34,579 nt of DNA from CAYQMF01 sp964418595 (GCA_964418595.1 CAYQMF010000069.1:1-34579), one strand, 5' to 3'; counted from the stretch's first letter, positions 8,495-17,872 are shown. Made by a program: numbers and translations. The notes: generated from the letters alone by a model not told the origin.

Positions 8495-10657
8495 ATGCTG
8501 TACGCGCCGCCCGGAATGGCCTCATGCGCTCGCCTCGGCGCCGCGCTTCTCACCGTCGGTGCGGTGACGGCCCAGGCGCCGGAACTGAGTGTGGGCGAGC
8601 TGGCGGTCGGGCTGAAGCTGGACGGTCGGCTCGACGAAGCGGCCTGGCAGAAGGCGCCGGTCATCGACGGCCTCACCCAGGTCGAGCCGGTCGAAGGCGC
8701 GCGCGCAGCGTTCGCCACGCGAGTGCGCGTGCTCGCCGACCGCACACAGCTCGTGTTCGGGATCGAGTGCGACGACCCGGAGCCGGATCGGATCGTGAGC
8801 CACTCGGTGGCACGCGACGTCAGCCTCGACGGCGAGGATCACGTGCGCCTCGTGCTCGGCACCTTCCAGGACGGCCGCACCGGCTACGTCTTCGCGGTGA
8901 ATCCGAGCGAGGCCCGTTACGACGCGGTGGTCGCGGATCGGGGCGAGGACGAGGACGCGCGGTGGGACGGGATCTGGGAGGCGCGCTGCGCGCGCGGGCC
9001 CGGCGGCTGGAGCTGCGAGATCCGCCTGCCGGTGCAGACGCTGGCCTTCCGCCGCGGACTCGATGCCTGGCACTTCAACGTGCAGCGGCGCGTGCAGCGC
9101 ACCTTGGAGGTGAGCCGGTGGGCGAGCCCGAACCTCAACACCAAGCTGCCGCAGACGAGTCGCGCGGGCCTGCTCGCGGGTTTGCCAGCGTTCACGCAGG
9201 GGTTGGGGCTGTCGATCACGCCGTATGCGCTGGGGTCGCTGTCCCGCGCCGAGTACGGCCTCGATCGCGAGTTCGATGCCGACGCCGGCCTCGACGTGGC
9301 GTGGCGGATCACACCGGACCTGCTGGCGACGGTCACGCTGAACACCGACTTCGCCGACACGGAGGTCGATGCGCGGCGCACCAACCTCACGCGCTTCCCG
9401 CAGTTCTTCCCGGAGAAGCGGCGCTTCTTCCTCGAAGGCGGCGACGCGTTCGACTTCGGGCTCGGCCTCAGCGAGGAGGTGCGACCGTTCCACAGTCGCC
9501 GCATCGGCCTCGTGAGCGGCCGCGAGGTGCCGCTGCTGTGGGGCGGCAAGCTGGTGGGGCGCGTGGCGGAGACCAGCGTCGGCGCGCTCGTCGCGCACAC
9601 CGACGACGCCATCGGCGTCGCGCCGGACTCGACCATGGGGGTCGTGCGCGTGCGCCAGGACGTGCTCTCCGAGTCGTCGGTGGGGCTGATCGCGACCAGC
9701 GGCGATCCGTTGGGGCGCGACGACAGTTGGTCGGCGGGCACCGACTTCACGTACCAGACCTCCGAGCTGTTCGGCGATCAGAACTTCCTCGCCGGCGTGT
9801 GGGGACTCGGCATGGATCGCGACGGTGCGGGCGACGACCGCTTCGCGTGGGGGTGGAAGATCGACTACCCCAACGACCTGTGGGACATCGCGCTGATCTT
9901 CCGCGAGATCGGCGCCGGCTTCGATCCGTCGCTGGGCTTCGTGCGGCGCACCGACGTGCGCGACTACACGGCGAAGGCCGAGTTCGCGCCGCGCCCCGAC
10001 TCGGAGATCGTGCGCCGGCACTTCCACGAGGCGTCGGTGCGGTACGTCACCGACCGTGCCGATCGCTGGGAGAGCTACCGGGCGGTCCTGACACCGCTGG
10101 GCCTGCGCTTCGAGTCGGGCGATTCCGCGGAGGTGGGCGTGCGCGCGGAGGGAGAGCGACTGGACGCGGACTTCGAGATCGCCGACGGGGTGGTGATCCC
10201 GCGCGGCGAGTACGAGTGGGTGCGGGGCGAGGTGCAGTTCGACACGGCGGCGAAGCGCTGGATCCGCGGCGATGCGACCTACGCGTTCGGCCCGTTCTAC
10301 GAGGGTCACCTGCACACCGTCGAACTCGGCATGACGCTGCGCCCGCACCCGCTGTGGACCCTGGGCCTGGCGGCGGAGCTGAACCGGGCCGACCTGCCGC
10401 AGGGCGACTTCAAGGAGGACGTGTACCTCCTGCAGGTCGACTTCAACGCGTCGTCGGACCTCGTCGTGCGCTCGCTCCTGCAGTACGACACGGACAGCCG
10501 CCTGCTCGGCACCAACACGCGCTTGCAGTGGACGGTGACGCCGGAACAGGAGATTGCGTGCGTGATCAACTACAACGCGGTGCGCGAGGACGGGCTGCAC
10601 AAGCGGTCGGAGTCGGACGCGGTCGTAGTCAAGGCGCAGCACACCTTCCGGTTTTGA
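8495..10657 (+). CDS. CBM9-like / DUF5916 outer-membrane protein
   Basis: The protein has 720 residues from ATG 8495. A start at ATG 8516 would give a cleaner signal peptide (MASCARLGAALLTVGAVTAQ). Residues about 30-200 resemble the CBM9-like domain usually found ahead of DUF5916: LDGRLDEAAWQKAP, then DRTQLVFGIECDDPEPD, then WHFNVQRRVQRTLE. The remainder is an amphipathic beta-rich DUF5916 region, including the characteristic FPQFFPEKRRFFLEGGDAFDF segment. The chain ends in Phe (KAQHTFRF), the usual terminal signal for beta-barrel insertion. I infer an outer-membrane barrel with a periplasmic or surface carbohydrate-binding-like head. The substrate is unknown. Confidence 0.85.
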   Translation: MLYAPPGMASCARLGAALLTVGAVTAQAPELSVGELAVGLKLDGRLDEAAWQKAPVIDGLTQVEPVEGARAAFATRVRVLADRTQLVFGIECDDPEPDRIVSHSVARDVSLDGEDHVRLVLGTFQDGRTGYVFAVNPSEARYDAVVADRGEDEDARWDGIWEARCARGPGGWSCEIRLPVQTLAFRRGLDAWHFNVQRRVQRTLEVSRWASPNLNTKLPQTSRAGLLAGLPAFTQGLGLSITPYALGSLSRAEYGLDREFDADAGLDVAWRITPDLLATVTLNTDFADTEVDARRTNLTRFPQFFPEKRRFFLEGGDAFDFGLGLSEEVRPFHSRRIGLVSGREVPLLWGGKLVGRVAETSVGALVAHTDDAIGVAPDSTMGVVRVRQDVLSESSVGLIATSGDPLGRDDSWSAGTDFTYQTSELFGDQNFLAGVWGLGMDRDGAGDDRFAWGWKIDYPNDLWDIALIFREIGAGFDPSLGFVRRTDVRDYTAKAEFAPRPDSEIVRRHFHEASVRYVTDRADRWESYRAVLTPLGLRFESGDSAEVGVRAEGERLDADFEIADGVVIPRGEYEWVRGEVQFDTAAKRWIRGDATYAFGPFYEGHLHTVELGMTLRPHPLWTLGLAAELNRADLPQGDFKEDVYLLQVDFNASSDLVVRSLLQYDTDSRLLGTNTRLQWTVTPEQEIACVINYNAVREDGLHKRSESDAVVVKAQHTFRF

Positions 10658-10721
10658 GAGCCATGCGCCTGCGGGTGGCTCCGGGCGTCCGCGTTCGCAA
10701 CCCACCGCGTATCGTTCCGGC

Positions 10722-12287
10722 GTGATCCGTGTCGCCACCGTCCTGTTCGTCTGCGCGGTGAGCGCGCAGACACCCGCTCCGAGGCTCGACGCCGACCTGC
10801 GCGCCGAGAAGGGCCATGCGTCCGTGTTCGTGCGCATGGCAGATCAGCTCTTCGCGACGGGCGCGGCCTACGAGGCGTTCTGCGCCGCGCAGGGCGATGC
10901 GCCGCGCGGGAAGGTGCGCGCGACGTCGCTGGTGGCGTTGCACGACAAGAACGCTGTCGCGCGGCGCGCGATGGCCGAGGTCGCCGCCGAGCTGACCAAG
11001 GCCGGCCATCTGCGCAACGTGCGCTGGTTCTGGATCGTCAATGGCTTCGCTGCCGATGCCGACGCGACAGCGTGCGAGCGACTCGCGGCGGCGGAGACGG
11101 TGGCGTTCGTGCACCGCCAACGCCAGCCGGGCCGACCGCAGCAGATCACTGCACCGCGACCCGCGGCGTTCGTGGACCGCGGCGATGCGGTGCTGACGAA
11201 GGCCTGGAACGAGTGGCGTGACGACGGCGACGCGCCGTTCTCCCTCGAAGGCGTGACGGTGCCGTGGAATCTCAACGCGATCGGCGCCGACGCCGCGTGG
11301 CAGACCGGCGCGTTGGGCAAGGGCGTGGTCGTCGCGCTCTGCGACTCCGGGCTCGAGCCCGCGCCGCCGCTCGCCGCCGCGCTGTGGCGCAACCCGCGCG
11401 AGGAGAAGAACGGCGAGGACGACGATGGCGACGGCCGCGTCGACGACCTGTTCGGCTGGGACTTCGAGGGTGACTCGCCGTTCGTGCTCGGCGATCCGCA
11501 GCAGTCGCACGGCTCGATGTGCGCGGGCATCGTCGCGGCGCGGCCGGCGGGCGAGCCGTTGCACCTCACCGGCGTGGCGCCCCGCGCGCGGCTCATGATC
11601 CTGCGCGGCATGGGGCGGCTTGCCGCGTACGAGTACGCGGCCGAGCACGGCGCCGACGTGCTGTCGATGAGTTACATGTGGGTGAACGTCGAACTCGGCA
11701 GTTACCGCGGCGTCTTCCGCACCGCGCACGAGCACCTCGCCGCCTGCGGGATCGTCGCGGTCGGCGGCGCCGGCAACTTCAAGCAGACCGCGCCGGCCGG
11801 CCGGCAGATCACGTTGCCGAAGGACATCCCGTGCGTGATCGCCATGGCCGGCGTGGCGCGCGATCTGACGCAGGCACCGTTCAGCAGCGAAGGCCCGTGC
11901 ACGTGGGACGGTGTACCGTTCTTCGACGACTACCCGGCGTCCGCGCCGCTGCCCAAGCCCGACCTCTGCGCGCCGGCCATGGGCTTTCCGGTGTGGCACT
12001 GGACCACGAGTGGTCGCGGCAACGCGCGCGCCGTGTGGGAGGGCGAAGGTGGCTTCGGCCTCGTCGTCGGTCCGCGCGGCAACTCGTTCGCCGGTCCGCA
12101 CGCTGCCGGCGTCGCGGCCCTCGTGCTCGGCGTGAACCCGGGGCTCACGCCCTGGCGCGTGCAGGCGCTGCTCGCCGCGACCGCGCGCGACCTCGGCCCC
12201 CAGCGCTGGGATATCGCGTTCGGCGCCGGCCTGCTGCGGGCCGACGCCGCAGTGGCTGCGGCGCGCGCTGCGAAGGTCTCGGACTGA
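10722..12287 (+). CDS. Secreted subtilisin-like (S8 family) serine protease
   Basis: The protein has 521 residues, with a GTG start and a short signal peptide ending near VSAQ. Residues 20-170 look like a propeptide/inhibitor region. The catalytic domain shows Asp208 (ALCDSGLEP), His263 (QQSHGSMCAG), the oxyanion-hole Asn352 (GGAGNFKQ) and Ser455 (GNSFAGPHAAGVAALVLG). The serine motif is GNSFAGPH in place of the usual GTSMAAPH, so all catalytic residues are retained in a divergent context. An acidic EDDDGDGRVDD stretch near residue 230 is a plausible Ca2+-binding loop. The gene converges with the DinB-like gene, with 12 bases between stops. Confidence 0.92.
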   Translation: MIRVATVLFVCAVSAQTPAPRLDADLRAEKGHASVFVRMADQLFATGAAYEAFCAAQGDAPRGKVRATSLVALHDKNAVARRAMAEVAAELTKAGHLRNVRWFWIVNGFAADADATACERLAAAETVAFVHRQRQPGRPQQITAPRPAAFVDRGDAVLTKAWNEWRDDGDAPFSLEGVTVPWNLNAIGADAAWQTGALGKGVVVALCDSGLEPAPPLAAALWRNPREEKNGEDDDGDGRVDDLFGWDFEGDSPFVLGDPQQSHGSMCAGIVAARPAGEPLHLTGVAPRARLMILRGMGRLAAYEYAAEHGADVLSMSYMWVNVELGSYRGVFRTAHEHLAACGIVAVGGAGNFKQTAPAGRQITLPKDIPCVIAMAGVARDLTQAPFSSEGPCTWDGVPFFDDYPASAPLPKPDLCAPAMGFPVWHWTTSGRGNARAVWEGEGGFGLVVGPRGNSFAGPHAAGVAALVLGVNPGLTPWRVQALLAATARDLGPQRWDIAFGAGLLRADAAVAAARAAKVSD

Positions 12288-12299
12288 CGGGCGCGACCG

Positions 12300-12824
12300 C
12301 TATTCGACTCCGTAGCGCTCCGCCAGGATCCGCAGGTGGTACAGCTCGTGCCCGGCCACGATCCAGACGAGGCTGCGCACCGTGAAGGGATTGCCGCTGG
12401 CGATGCCGGTACGCATGAGCACGTCTTGCGTGAAGCTCGCGAACATCGCCACAGTCGCGGCGCGCACCGCACGGAACTCGGTGGCGATGCTGGCGAACGG
12501 TCGCGCGTCGAAGGCCGCCGCGTCGACCCAGGCGTCCTGGTCCATCGACGGGAGCGGGCTCGGATCGCGGCGGGCGAAGGCCAGCGCGCGGAAGCCGAAC
12601 ACACGCTCCGTGTCGAGCATGTGGCCGACGACCTGCTTGATGCTCCACTTGCCCTCCGCGTAGCGGTGCGCGGCACGCGTCTCGCTGACGCCCTGCAGGA
12701 TCGTGCGCGTGGCCTCGGCCTGTTGGCGGAGGTGCGCGAGCACGTCGCCCTCCGGCACGCAAGCGACGTATCGCGCGTAGTACTCGGCGTGCTCGGTCGG
12801 GGCGGGACGGGCGATGGTGCTCAT
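12300..12824 (-). CDS. DinB-family (four-helix) protein
   Basis: The protein has 174 residues and ATG start at 12824. It has the DinB/YfiT helical-bundle pattern: W.IKQVVGHMLDTERV with His68 in the first half, and GHELYHLRIL with His159 and His163 near the end, forming the usual three-histidine metal site. Members include bacillithiol or mycothiol S-transferases and many proteins of unknown function. The sequence alone does not choose between these. It is transcribed opposite to the protease gene. Confidence 0.85.
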   Translation of the reverse strand: MSTIARPAPTEHAEYYARYVACVPEGDVLAHLRQQAEATRTILQGVSETRAAHRYAEGKWSIKQVVGHMLDTERVFGFRALAFARRDPSPLPSMDQDAWVDAAAFDARPFASIATEFRAVRAATVAMFASFTQDVLMRTGIASGNPFTVRSLVWIVAGHELYHLRILAERYGVE

Positions 12825-12884
12825 CGCCGGATCATCGCACCGCCGTCCGGCCGCGCCGCCAGGGAGAAACGTCGCGCGCCGGGT

Positions 12885-15437
12885 TCAACGCCTTCCGCCC
12901 AGGGTCGTCTCGAGCGCGTTGCTCATGACGAGCTTGGTCGGCGTCGTGGTGCCGGGGTCGGCGACGCTCGCCTGCGTGCCGAGCTGGGCGCCGATGAGGC
13001 CGGGCACGGCGGGGATGTTCACGGTGAGGCGAAGCTGCCCGAGCGCGTCGAGCGCGAGCGGGATGGCGATGGAGACCGGGAACACATCGAGTGTGCATGT
13101 GCCCATGCCCAGCGCGGTGAGCGGGATCGGGGCGGAGGGCGTGCCGGCGAGGAGGACGACCGGGGCCCCGGGCACGACGTGGCGGACGCCGTAGTCGAAG
13201 CTCGTGCCGATTTCGGGAGTGCCGAAGCCACGATGCTCCGGCACCGCGTTGCCGGTTCCGGGGCAACCCGTCCCGTAGCTCACGAAGGTGCCGGGCGTGT
13301 GGACCTGGTACTCGGCGACCAGGGTCTCGTCGCGGGCCAGCGTCGCGTTGATGGTGAGGTTGGTGTTCACCAGCGTTCCGTTCGACCACTGGCGGAACGG
13401 GTTGCCTCCGGCGGTGGCGGGAGCCGTCAGCGTCACCGTCTCGCCGTCGCGGTAGTAGCGGGTGAACGTGGTGCTCCCGTTCTGCAGTCCGTTGATGTCC
13501 GCGGTGCCGACCGTGATCGCGACGCCGGTCGCCGGGTCGGTCGACTGTACGGTGAGGGCTCGGCGCACGACGTAGCGCGCTTCGGCGACGTCGTTGGCGG
13601 TGCCGCAGTCGTCGACCGTGAGCGTCAGCTCGCCGATCGGTTGGAGCACGAACACGCCCTGCGGTGTGCTCTGGTGTGCCCAGCGCTCGAACACCCAGGT
13701 GACGCCCCCGACGCTGTGGGTCAGCGGCGCAGTGAGCGTGAAGCCCTGGCGCGGCGCGAACGTCCGCGTGAAGTTGGTGTTGCCGTCCTTGCGGTTGTTG
13801 CGATCGGTGACATCGACGGTGATCGGCACGCCCGTCACGCCGGTCGAGGTCACATCCACGTCGACCCAGGTCGGCTCGAAGTCGTCGCGGCCGAACCAGA
13901 CGTAGCGCGAGGTCGACGCACTGGGGGAGGTCATCGCGTGCCCCGTGCCCACGAAGGTGCGCTGGTCGACCCAGTTCCGTTGCACGTCGTAGTAGTCGCC
14001 CCACCGGTTGTTGTCGGGACCCGCGGTGCCAGCGCCCATGCTCACGAACGAGAGGCTGCTTCCCCACGGCTGGTAGCTGTCGATGATCGTGGCACTCGTG
14101 TGCACGAAGGTCGTGGCCGAGCCGATCGCCGCCACGAGTCCGATGTCGCCATTGCTGTTCGTGTCGGCGGCCCCGTACGCGAAGCAGAGCGTGTTGCTCC
14201 ACACGTCGTCCTCCGCGATGAGCGAGCGGTCGCTGCTGCGGAACCGTGCCATGCGCAGGTAGGCGTTGGGCCGCCCGCTCTGGGCGTTGCAGGTCCACAC
14301 GAAGCCGATCTCGCTGCTCTTGCCCCAGGCGCCACGGATCCGACCGGTGGCCTTGCCGAGCCAGTCACGGCCATCGGGGCCCGGGCAGGAGGAGGTCGTC
14401 GACGTGAAGCTGGCGATGCTCCGGTCGAGCCAGGTCACCCCGGCGGCGTCCCACTCCCAGATGCGGATCGTCGAACTGGTGACGGTGTCGGCCCAGAACA
14501 TCGAACTGCCGTCGCCGCCGTTGGCCAGGCGGTACGAGAAGCCGCCGCCGTTGTTGCCCACGTCACCGCGGAACGTGGAGAACGAGACCGGTCGGCCGGC
14601 CTGCATGTCGGCGAGGTCCATGCGCACGCAGACCGCAGCGATGCTCGTGTTCGTGCCGTCCGAGTTGCGGCGGAAGACGTTGCTCGTCCAGTAGAACCAG
14701 GTGTCGTCGCTCGATACGTCGGGGAAGTCGAACCAGTGGTTGATGGGGTAGCCGAACCGCGTCGGATCGAACACGTAGCGCGTCCAGTCGTTTGGGTCGA
14801 GCGAGCGCAGCGCTTCGCGCCCGGGCGCGACGGCGACGCGGACCGAGCCCACGCCGGTCGTCGAGCTGTACGAGTTCTGCATGTACCAGACGGTCAGGTC
14901 GTGCGAGCGCACGTACTCGACGCGCTGGTCGCAGCAGAAGCCGCCGTCGACCGCGGGGAAGAACGTGTAGGGGCTGACGTACGTGAAGGTCTGCCCCGAG
15001 TCCTTCGACAGCGCCGCGAACCAGTTGCCGGTCTGCCACACCGTGTCACGGTTGTTGGCCGCGGACGGTTCGACCGAGGACGACGTGGACAGGTTTGCCC
15101 CGGTGGGGATGCACTGGCGATTCGTGAAGTACCGGAAGTTGCCCGCCAGCGGACCGGCGGCGTCGCCTTCGTCCGCCGCGGGCGGCGTCGCGGGCTGACG
15201 CGCGGCGTTCTCGCGGCCCGCCGGGATCACGCGGGCGGGATGGCTGTGGTCCTCGCCCAGCGCGCGCGGTGGCGGCGGTACCGCGGGCAGACCCACGGGG
15301 AGCACGCCCGGCTCTGGCGCCAGTCGGCTCCAGGGCTCGACGGTGCCGCGGACGGCGTCGCCCTGCGCGGCGAGCGAGGCCAGCAGGAGGAGAGGGGAGA
15401 ACGCGCAGACCAGGGGGTTCGACGGTCGGTTCGACAT
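12885..15437 (-). CDS. Large secreted protein with beta-propeller-like body, two tandem beta repeats and shared C-terminal module
   Basis: The ATG at 15437 is preferred over upstream starts because it follows a GGAG ribosome-binding site and opens a signal peptide (MSNRPSNPLVCAFSPLLLLA). The product is 850 residues. Residues about 85-520 are Trp/Ser/Asp-rich with repeated segments such as WFAALSKDSGQTFTYVS, recalling BNR/sialidase-type propellers; no catalytic Arg triad was established. Residues 525-626 and 627-709 are two related repeats (each with 'G.T.FTR...' and 'TLTAP' blocks) resembling InlB-type/'bacterial repeat' domains. Residues 710-850 hold the C-terminal module beginning GTGCPGTG. 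It is probably exported to the surface or medium; function unknown. Confidence 0.8.
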   Translation of the reverse strand: MSNRPSNPLVCAFSPLLLLASLAAQGDAVRGTVEPWSRLAPEPGVLPVGLPAVPPPPRALGEDHSHPARVIPAGRENAARQPATPPAADEGDAAGPLAGNFRYFTNRQCIPTGANLSTSSSVEPSAANNRDTVWQTGNWFAALSKDSGQTFTYVSPYTFFPAVDGGFCCDQRVEYVRSHDLTVWYMQNSYSSTTGVGSVRVAVAPGREALRSLDPNDWTRYVFDPTRFGYPINHWFDFPDVSSDDTWFYWTSNVFRRNSDGTNTSIAAVCVRMDLADMQAGRPVSFSTFRGDVGNNGGGFSYRLANGGDGSSMFWADTVTSSTIRIWEWDAAGVTWLDRSIASFTSTTSSCPGPDGRDWLGKATGRIRGAWGKSSEIGFVWTCNAQSGRPNAYLRMARFRSSDRSLIAEDDVWSNTLCFAYGAADTNSNGDIGLVAAIGSATTFVHTSATIIDSYQPWGSSLSFVSMGAGTAGPDNNRWGDYYDVQRNWVDQRTFVGTGHAMTSPSASTSRYVWFGRDDFEPTWVDVDVTSTGVTGVPITVDVTDRNNRKDGNTNFTRTFAPRQGFTLTAPLTHSVGGVTWVFERWAHQSTPQGVFVLQPIGELTLTVDDCGTANDVAEARYVVRRALTVQSTDPATGVAITVGTADINGLQNGSTTFTRYYRDGETVTLTAPATAGGNPFRQWSNGTLVNTNLTINATLARDETLVAEYQVHTPGTFVSYGTGCPGTGNAVPEHRGFGTPEIGTSFDYGVRHVVPGAPVVLLAGTPSAPIPLTALGMGTCTLDVFPVSIAIPLALDALGQLRLTVNIPAVPGLIGAQLGTQASVADPGTTTPTKLVMSNALETTLGGRR

Positions 15438-15531
15438 GGTGGGCTCCAGGGTGGTGTCCCTGGATCGCCGGGCCTGCCGGAACCGCACAGGTCTGCGGGC
15501 CACTTTCACGCCGGGTCGCCGGCGCGCAGGC

Positions 15532-16854
15532 TCACTTCGCCGGCTGCGACGGCACCGCCGACGGGTTGCGGCAGCCGAACTTCTCGAGGTACGGCAGCGC
15601 GCCGCAGGCCAGCGCACCGTCGGTGTCGATGCGGTGCAACCACACCGGCGTATCCAGCTTCAGGGTGCCGCCCTGCAGGGGCAGACCGAGCATCGAGCGC
15701 ATGTCGTTCTGCCAGCTCTCCTTCGCCTGGATGTCGGACTCGGCGACCTGGCGGTCGACGACGACGTGCGTGGCGTAGGCGGCGGCCCACTCGGCCGGCG
15801 CCGGCACGGTGATCTTGCTCTCGACGTTGCCGGAGCTGGTCTCGACGTTCTGCGCCTCCTCGTCGAAGCCCTTCACCGCGATGTCGGTGCTGAACTCACG
15901 GTAGTGGGCCTGCGTGTTGCCGCAGAACAGGTTCTGGTCCAGCGCCGCGATCTTCGAGCGCGCCGCGTTGTCGATCCCGAACGCGTCGCTGAACGCGAAC
16001 ACGTTGTCGCGCACCGTGGCGATCACGCTGCTCTCGAGCTTGAGGCTGCTGCCGCTGTCGGTGGACAGCGCGTCGAACTTCCAGGTGAAGAGCACCGTGT
16101 TGTTGGTGACGGTGAACTGCGGCATGTTCTGGCCGTCGCGGGGGTGGAACGAGCTGAGGCAGCAGATCCCCGCGCCGGTGTTGTTGACCACGAGGTTGTT
16201 GTGGATCGTGACGACGGTGTTCTTGTAGCCGTACACCTTGAGCGCACCGGTCTTGTGGGTCGGACCGCAGTTGAACACCGCGCAGTTCGTGACCGTCACC
16301 TTGCAGCCCTCCGGCGCATCGACGGAGATGCCGGGCGAGTCAGGGGTCGCGTTGGATCCGGTCTTGGGCTGGTACTTGCGGCAGATCTGCAGCGAGCCTT
16401 CGCCGATGAAGCCGTTGCGGGCACCGTTGTCGACGACGATGCCGTCGATCACGATCTCGCCGGCCTCCTTGGCCTTGCGGTTGCCGACGGTGAGGCGCGC
16501 CTTGCCGCTGAAGTTCTTCGCCGTGTTGTTGCCGCTGAGGATGGTCTTGGTGGCGCCCCAGGGATCGCGGGTCGTGAAGGTCTCGTCGTAGCCGCCGAGG
16601 ATCTTCACCGACACGCCGATCTCGTCGACGCCGGACTCGGAGAGGCCGAGGTAGGTGCCGCCGGCGATGTGGACGGTGTCGCCGGCCTTGAGCTTGGCGG
16701 CGATCACGCCGAGGTCGCGGACCGGCTCCTCCTTGGTGCCCTTCTTGCCCTTGCCGTTGGCGGCGGAGACGTAGTAGTCGTCGGCGGCCAGCGAGGGCGC
16801 GAGGGCGATGAGGGCGGCGGAGAAGAGGACGAGAGCGCTGCGATTCGTGTTCAT
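15532..16854 (-). CDS. Secreted right-handed parallel beta-helix protein
   Basis: The protein has 440 residues with a signal peptide (MNTNRSALVLFSAALIALAP, cleavage near LAA). After the signal comes DDYYVSAANGKGKKGTKEEP and LKAGDTVHIAGGTY, the opening of many pectate-lyase-like/DUF1565 beta-helix proteins. Residues about 100-340 show short repeating turns of alternating hydrophobic strands with Asn-rich stacks (VVDNGARN, VVTIHNNLVVNNTG, FTVTNNTVLF), as in PbH1 repeats. Such proteins are often polysaccharide lyases or surface adhesins. No lyase active site is evident, so the activity is left open. It lies 82 bases after the end of the thioredoxin-fold gene, in the same direction. Confidence 0.85.
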   Translation of the reverse strand: MNTNRSALVLFSAALIALAPSLAADDYYVSAANGKGKKGTKEEPVRDLGVIAAKLKAGDTVHIAGGTYLGLSESGVDEIGVSVKILGGYDETFTTRDPWGATKTILSGNNTAKNFSGKARLTVGNRKAKEAGEIVIDGIVVDNGARNGFIGEGSLQICRKYQPKTGSNATPDSPGISVDAPEGCKVTVTNCAVFNCGPTHKTGALKVYGYKNTVVTIHNNLVVNNTGAGICCLSSFHPRDGQNMPQFTVTNNTVLFTWKFDALSTDSGSSLKLESSVIATVRDNVFAFSDAFGIDNAARSKIAALDQNLFCGNTQAHYREFSTDIAVKGFDEEAQNVETSSGNVESKITVPAPAEWAAAYATHVVVDRQVAESDIQAKESWQNDMRSMLGLPLQGGTLKLDTPVWLHRIDTDGALACGALPYLEKFGCRNPSAVPSQPAK

Positions 16855-16936
16855 TGCGGCGTCGGGTGGGAAAGGGAAAAGGGACCGTTCCCTGTCTCGA
16901 CCTGGGCCGACTCCCGACTTGAAGACGCCGCGTGCC

Positions 16937-17872
16937 CTATCGCTTGCGCAGCTCGACGAGGGTCTTCTCGTAGCGGCCGAGGAGGCCGGGGATCCACGTG
17001 GCGCCGGGATCGGTGATCGCGAGCGCTTCGCGCATGCCCTCGAGCCCGGCGGCGAAGGCCTTCGGGTCGCGTTCGCGCTCCGCCCACTCGAGGATGGCGA
17101 ACCAGAAGCCTCGCGTCACGTGCGGGCTCGGGCGGGGGCCGTCACGGAGCATGGCGAAGAAGCGCGGGCCGAGCGTGTGCCGCTCCGCCTGTCCGACTGC
17201 GCGCACGGCGGCGGAGATCTCGAGGTCGAAGAGGCGGACGTCGAGCGCCGCGAGCAGCGCACGGTCGAGCGAGGGGTCGAGTGCGGCGCGTTGTTTGGTG
17301 GCCGCCGCGAACTCGAGGCGGTGCTCCTCCAGTTGCATGAGGAGGAAGCGGCCGGCGGCTTCGGCGTCACCCTCTGCTGCGGCGCGGCGCAGGCGGACCC
17401 AGGTCTCGCTGCGGGCCAGGGTGCGACGGATGCTCTCGACGGTCCGGTCTTGCGCGGGCACCTGCACGAGCACCTCGCCGTCGGCGTCGAGGAACGCGAG
17501 GCTCGGCAGACCCATGAGGCCCTTCTCCTGGCGGAGGTTGCCGTGCTTCCAGCCGGGTGCCTGGGAGTCGATGCTGCAGAACAGCACGCACTCGTCGCCG
17601 AGACGCGCGAACTCGTCGGTCGAGAGCGGACCGCCCTCGGCTGCCTTGCACGGCGTTCAATACCCGGCGGTGGTGAAGTAGCCGAACACGAGCTGCGTGC
17701 GTTCCTTCGCCCGCCGGCGCGCGAGGTCGTAGTCGGTGGTCCAGTCCGCGTGGTGCAAGAACGGCGAGGCGAGCTTGTCGCGGAGGAGTTGCGCCGGATC
17801 CGGCGGATCCTGTCCGGTGAGGAGACCAATCGACAGTGCCGTCGCGACGAGTCCAGTGGCCTCGGTCCGCAT
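16937..17872 (-). CDS. Probable selenoprotein: exported thioredoxin-fold protein with a Sec-Thr-Pro-Cys motif (in-frame UGA at 17659-17657)
   Basis: The ATG at 17872 opens a hydrophobic export signal (MRTEATGLVATALSIGLLTG). Residues 50-71 lead into the first thioredoxin strand (QLVFGYFTTAGY). Codon 72 is TGA. Reading on in frame gives T73-P74-C75-K, so residue 72 occupies the first position of a redox UxxC motif. The frame then stays open for 239 codons to the stop at 16937. The downstream part has the thioredoxin cis-Pro strand (GLPSLAFLDADGEVLVQV) and a helical C-terminal region of about 150 residues. Total length is 311 residues including Sec. A SECIS-like hairpin follows the TGA. If Sec is not inserted, the gene is split into a 71-residue stub and an unproductive remainder. 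The role is presumably thiol-disulfide or peroxide chemistry outside the cytoplasm (inferred). Confidence 0.75.
17621..17659 (-). promoter_or_regulatory. Candidate bacterial SECIS element with its UGA codon
   Basis: On the minus strand, UGA (17659-17657) is followed by 17 nt and then CGAGGGC-GGUCC-GCUCUCG (17639-17621). The arms pair at all seven positions, with one G-U, and enclose a 5-nt loop. The loop begins 25 nt after the UGA and starts with GGUC, as does the Escherichia coli fdhF SECIS loop bound by SelB. Position, stem and loop G/U all fit the described bacterial SECIS consensus. Confidence 0.75.

Noticed and set aside
8522..10837. A 771-codon open frame on the minus strand
   Set aside because: It is antisense to the DUF5916 gene; composition is shadow-like (Arg/Ala/His runs).
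10629..12101. A 490-codon open frame on the minus strand
   Set aside because: It is antisense to the protease gene, whose catalytic residues are all in the plus-strand frame.
12336..15812. A long open frame on the plus strand
   Set aside because: It is antisense to the DinB-like and large secreted genes, with low-complexity composition and no motif.
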